A stretch of 14,974 nucleotides of DNA, from contig JAITNS010000078.1 of NCBI GenBank assembly GCA_031290315.1, forward strand, positions 1-14,974. The letters are read 5' to 3'. The stretch is from Puniceicoccales bacterium. Lineage in GTDB: Bacteria; Verrucomicrobiota; Verrucomicrobiia; Opitutales; LL51. The position numbers were made by a program, and so were the translations under genes. This document shows, in pieces, positions 14,402 to 14,974 of this stretch (position 1 is its first letter; each line of letters opens with the position of its first letter). Under the pieces are notes generated by a model. That model saw only the letters and a program-made list of their open reading frames with translations, did not search any database and was not told where the DNA came from.

Positions 14402-14974
14402 ATGAAATTTTTAGAATTTTGGCATTATCCAGTATGCGGGCTAATAATTTTTTGTTTTGGTGCATGTTTAGGGAGTTTTTTCTGTGTATGTATTACGCGT
14501 ATTCCTAATAATATTTCAACTATCTTTCCGCGCTCACGTTGCGATTGTGGTCAGTTAATACCCCTTTACCTCAACATTCCGATTGTGAGTTGGATTATGC
14601 TCCACAGAAAAGCGCGTTGTTGTGGGAGAAAATTAGAATTGCGGTATATTTTTTTGGAAATTTTAACGGCGATTTTATTTCTATTGCTATGGAAAAAATC
14701 GAATCCCTTCGAATTTTGTGTGTACGGGATTTTTCTTGGCCTACTTATTATTGCTTCAGGTATCGATTTTGCGACAATGATGATCCCTGATCGTTGTACA
14801 ATTGGTGGGGCGGTTTTAGGTATTTTAGGGAGTATTTTTCTAGCCCATTTCTCAAAAGGCAATTATATTTTTAGTAGTCTTGCTTCTCTGAAAGGCATGT
14901 TACTAGGGTCGAGCGTTTTACTTTGGATCGCTATTTTCGCAGAACTTGTACTGAATAAAGAAGCGGTCGGTTTC
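14402..14974 (+). CDS. Prepilin peptidase (type IV leader peptidase), truncated by the window edge
   Basis: The 191 visible residues match the first two thirds of a GspO/PilD-type inner-membrane aspartic protease that cleaves and often N-methylates prepilins. The N-terminal helix contains GSFF and a conserved arginine-proline (ITRIP, 31-35). A cytosolic loop with NIPIVSW (58-64) follows, then a glutamate (LRYIFLE, 80-86), several membrane helices and the first catalytic aspartate, Asp122 in GIDFATMMIPD. The second catalytic motif (GxxD/GDxK) is expected just past the edge; the last residues EAVGF are where it normally starts. The cysteine motifs of the loop are unusual: CDC (47-49) and CC (73-74) replace two CxxC pairs. 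It probably processes the pseudopilin encoded at 7152. Translation is likely coupled to gpmI. Confidence 0.85.
   Translation, partial: MKFLEFWHYPVCGLIIFCFGACLGSFFCVCITRIPNNISTIFPRSRCDCGQLIPLYLNIPIVSWIMLHRKARCCGRKLELRYIFLEILTAILFLLLWKKSNPFEFCVYGIFLGLLIIASGIDFATMMIPDRCTIGGAVLGILGSIFLAHFSKGNYIFSSLASLKGMLLGSSVLLWIAIFAELVLNKEAVGF

Noticed and set aside
14539..14862. Open frames of 83 codons (plus) and 98 codons (minus) near the right edge
   Set aside because: They are other-frame shadows of the prepilin peptidase gene, whose frame is open from 14402 to the edge and carries the family motifs.

Overview
The window looks like chromosomal DNA from an AT-rich Gram-negative bacterium, most plausibly of the PVC group (Verrucomicrobia, Opitutae-like). 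The clues are a fused MurC-MurB, a long membrane-anchored PpiD/SurA-type chaperone with an N-terminus I associate with Verrucomicrobia, pseudopilin plus prepilin peptidase genes, and a CesT-type type III secretion chaperone. This assignment is inference; no rRNA gene is present to settle it. No tRNA, rRNA, CRISPR array or insertion sequence was seen.

Layout. Positions 1-351 are non-coding and packed with GC-rich hairpins, including a 69-bp exact direct repeat. The minus strand then carries folD-priA (3427 down to 352, 14-nt overlap). A 50-bp divergent gap separates folD from the plus-strand genes: murC-murB fusion, malQ (3 nt later), a short pseudopilin, a PpiD-like chaperone and a conserved lipoprotein of unknown function. 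A rho-independent terminator (10462-10490) closes this run. A separate two-gene unit follows, a type III secretion chaperone and a small charged protein that may be its client. A second hairpin array lies at 11507-11710. Then come obgE, gpmI and, 1 nt after gpmI, a prepilin peptidase gene that runs off the right edge just before its expected second catalytic motif.

How the genes fit together. Most are housekeeping: replication restart (PriA), one-carbon metabolism (FolD), peptidoglycan precursors (MurC-MurB), maltodextrin/glycogen use (MalQ), glycolysis (GpmI) and ribosome-linked GTPase (Obg). A second theme is the cell envelope and secretion: pseudopilin, its probable maturase at the far end, a periplasmic-facing chaperone, a lipoprotein and a type III chaperone pair.

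The least ordinary features are (i) the two hairpin arrays, which share modules, sit in the same orientation downstream of their upstream genes, show a stem-preserving double change, and nearly all have a three-nucleotide loop closed by C-G; (ii) the MurC half of the fusion, whose central domain is shortened and lacks the usual PGxHNxxN motif; (iii) the isolated type III chaperone/partner pair; and (iv) a prepilin peptidase with contracted cysteine motifs.
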